DNA of 64,000 bases from Massilia phyllostachyos (GTDB lineage Bacteria > Pseudomonadota > Gammaproteobacteria > Burkholderiales > Burkholderiaceae_D): contig NZ_JAJNOC010000001.1 of the NCBI RefSeq assembly GCF_021044825.1, positions 1,426,001 through 1,490,000 on the forward strand, given 5' to 3'. The notes below the pieces were generated by a model. It did not search any database. It worked only from the letters and a program-made list of their open reading frames with translations, and was not told the origin of the DNA. Positions 63,924 to 64,000 of this stretch are shown here, in pieces (position 1 is the stretch's first letter; every line of letters starts with the position of its first letter). Position numbers and translations under genes: made by a program.

Positions 63924-64000
63924 CGCCCTGCAGCAGCAGCACCAGCAGCAGCACGATGGCGCAGGCGATCCAGGCCGACCACAGGGTATGGCTGAGGAAG
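63924..64000. other. Window end after rnk
   Basis: Only 77 bases, with a run of CAGCAG-type triplets. On the minus strand it could be the hydrophobic C-terminus of a membrane protein, but too little is present to call. Confidence 0.3.

Noticed and set aside
63867-64000. C-terminus of a minus-strand membrane protein at the window edge
   Set aside because: A hydrophobic Leu-rich reading exists, but its stop would lie inside rnk and too little sequence is available.

Overview
The window is high-GC bacterial DNA that reads as a betaproteobacterium of the Burkholderiales, most likely family Oxalobacteraceae (Massilia/Telluria-like). This is inferred from the TCA-cycle block (acnA, a CitE-like lyase and mdh divergent from gntR-sdhCDAB-sdhE-gltA), alaA next to hom, several PEP-CTERM exported proteins, a DUF2863 protein, and protein sequence character. 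No database search was possible. One tRNA (Pro, GGG) and no rRNA are present.

Layout. 1-2014: the end of a cysteine-rich repeat exoprotein overlapping a FecR-domain protein. 2019-5029: a five-gene minus-strand operon of two DGPF/YCII proteins, two VOC proteins and an ECF42-type sigma factor. 5061-10186: a membrane protein, phoH, a Bcp/PrxQ peroxiredoxin, a PEP-CTERM protein, a small EamA/SMR transporter and an Mth938-like protein. 10314-15293: alaA, hom and an MFS-PlsC fusion. 15373-16672: a small membrane protein, tRNA-Pro and a second PEP-CTERM gene. 17317-20275: gmhB-like phosphatase and two glycosyltransferases. 20480-22076: two disordered proteins divergent from a KGG stress protein. 22220-25477: a conserved hypothetical, M14 carboxypeptidase, CYTH protein and serine hydrolase.

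25577-30326 is an iron module: fiu-type catecholate siderophore receptor and piuC/ybiX dioxygenase, each with a Fur-like box. The piuC leader contains a strong promoter, a Fur box and an intrinsic terminator, which looks like a Fur-regulated sRNA or an attenuator. 30342-34841 holds a cupin, a third PEP-CTERM gene, a 48-residue membrane protein, a kelch protein, a pseudopilin, an SDR and a lipoprotein. 34931-46725 is the TCA block around a GntR regulator with a perfect 16-bp palindrome.

46860-50465 is a visibly AT-rich foreign gene encoding a 1201-residue SIR2 / NB-ARC-type STAND ATPase protein, a probable anti-phage NLR-like defence protein. It lies between gltA and a decayed partial copy of the neighbouring lgt-like gene. 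Further right are the intact lgt-like gene, a GFA protein, a ZnuD-like TonB receptor, a MATE exporter, a Gly/Thr repeat protein, paoABC aldehyde oxidoreductase, a polytopic membrane protein and rnk with a structured leader.

Three cross-cutting signals stand out. All three PEP-CTERM genes carry sigma-54 -24/-12 promoters with exact spacing. Three kinds of REP/BIME-like palindromes are scattered between genes. The SIR2-NB-ARC gene sits beside a duplication scar.
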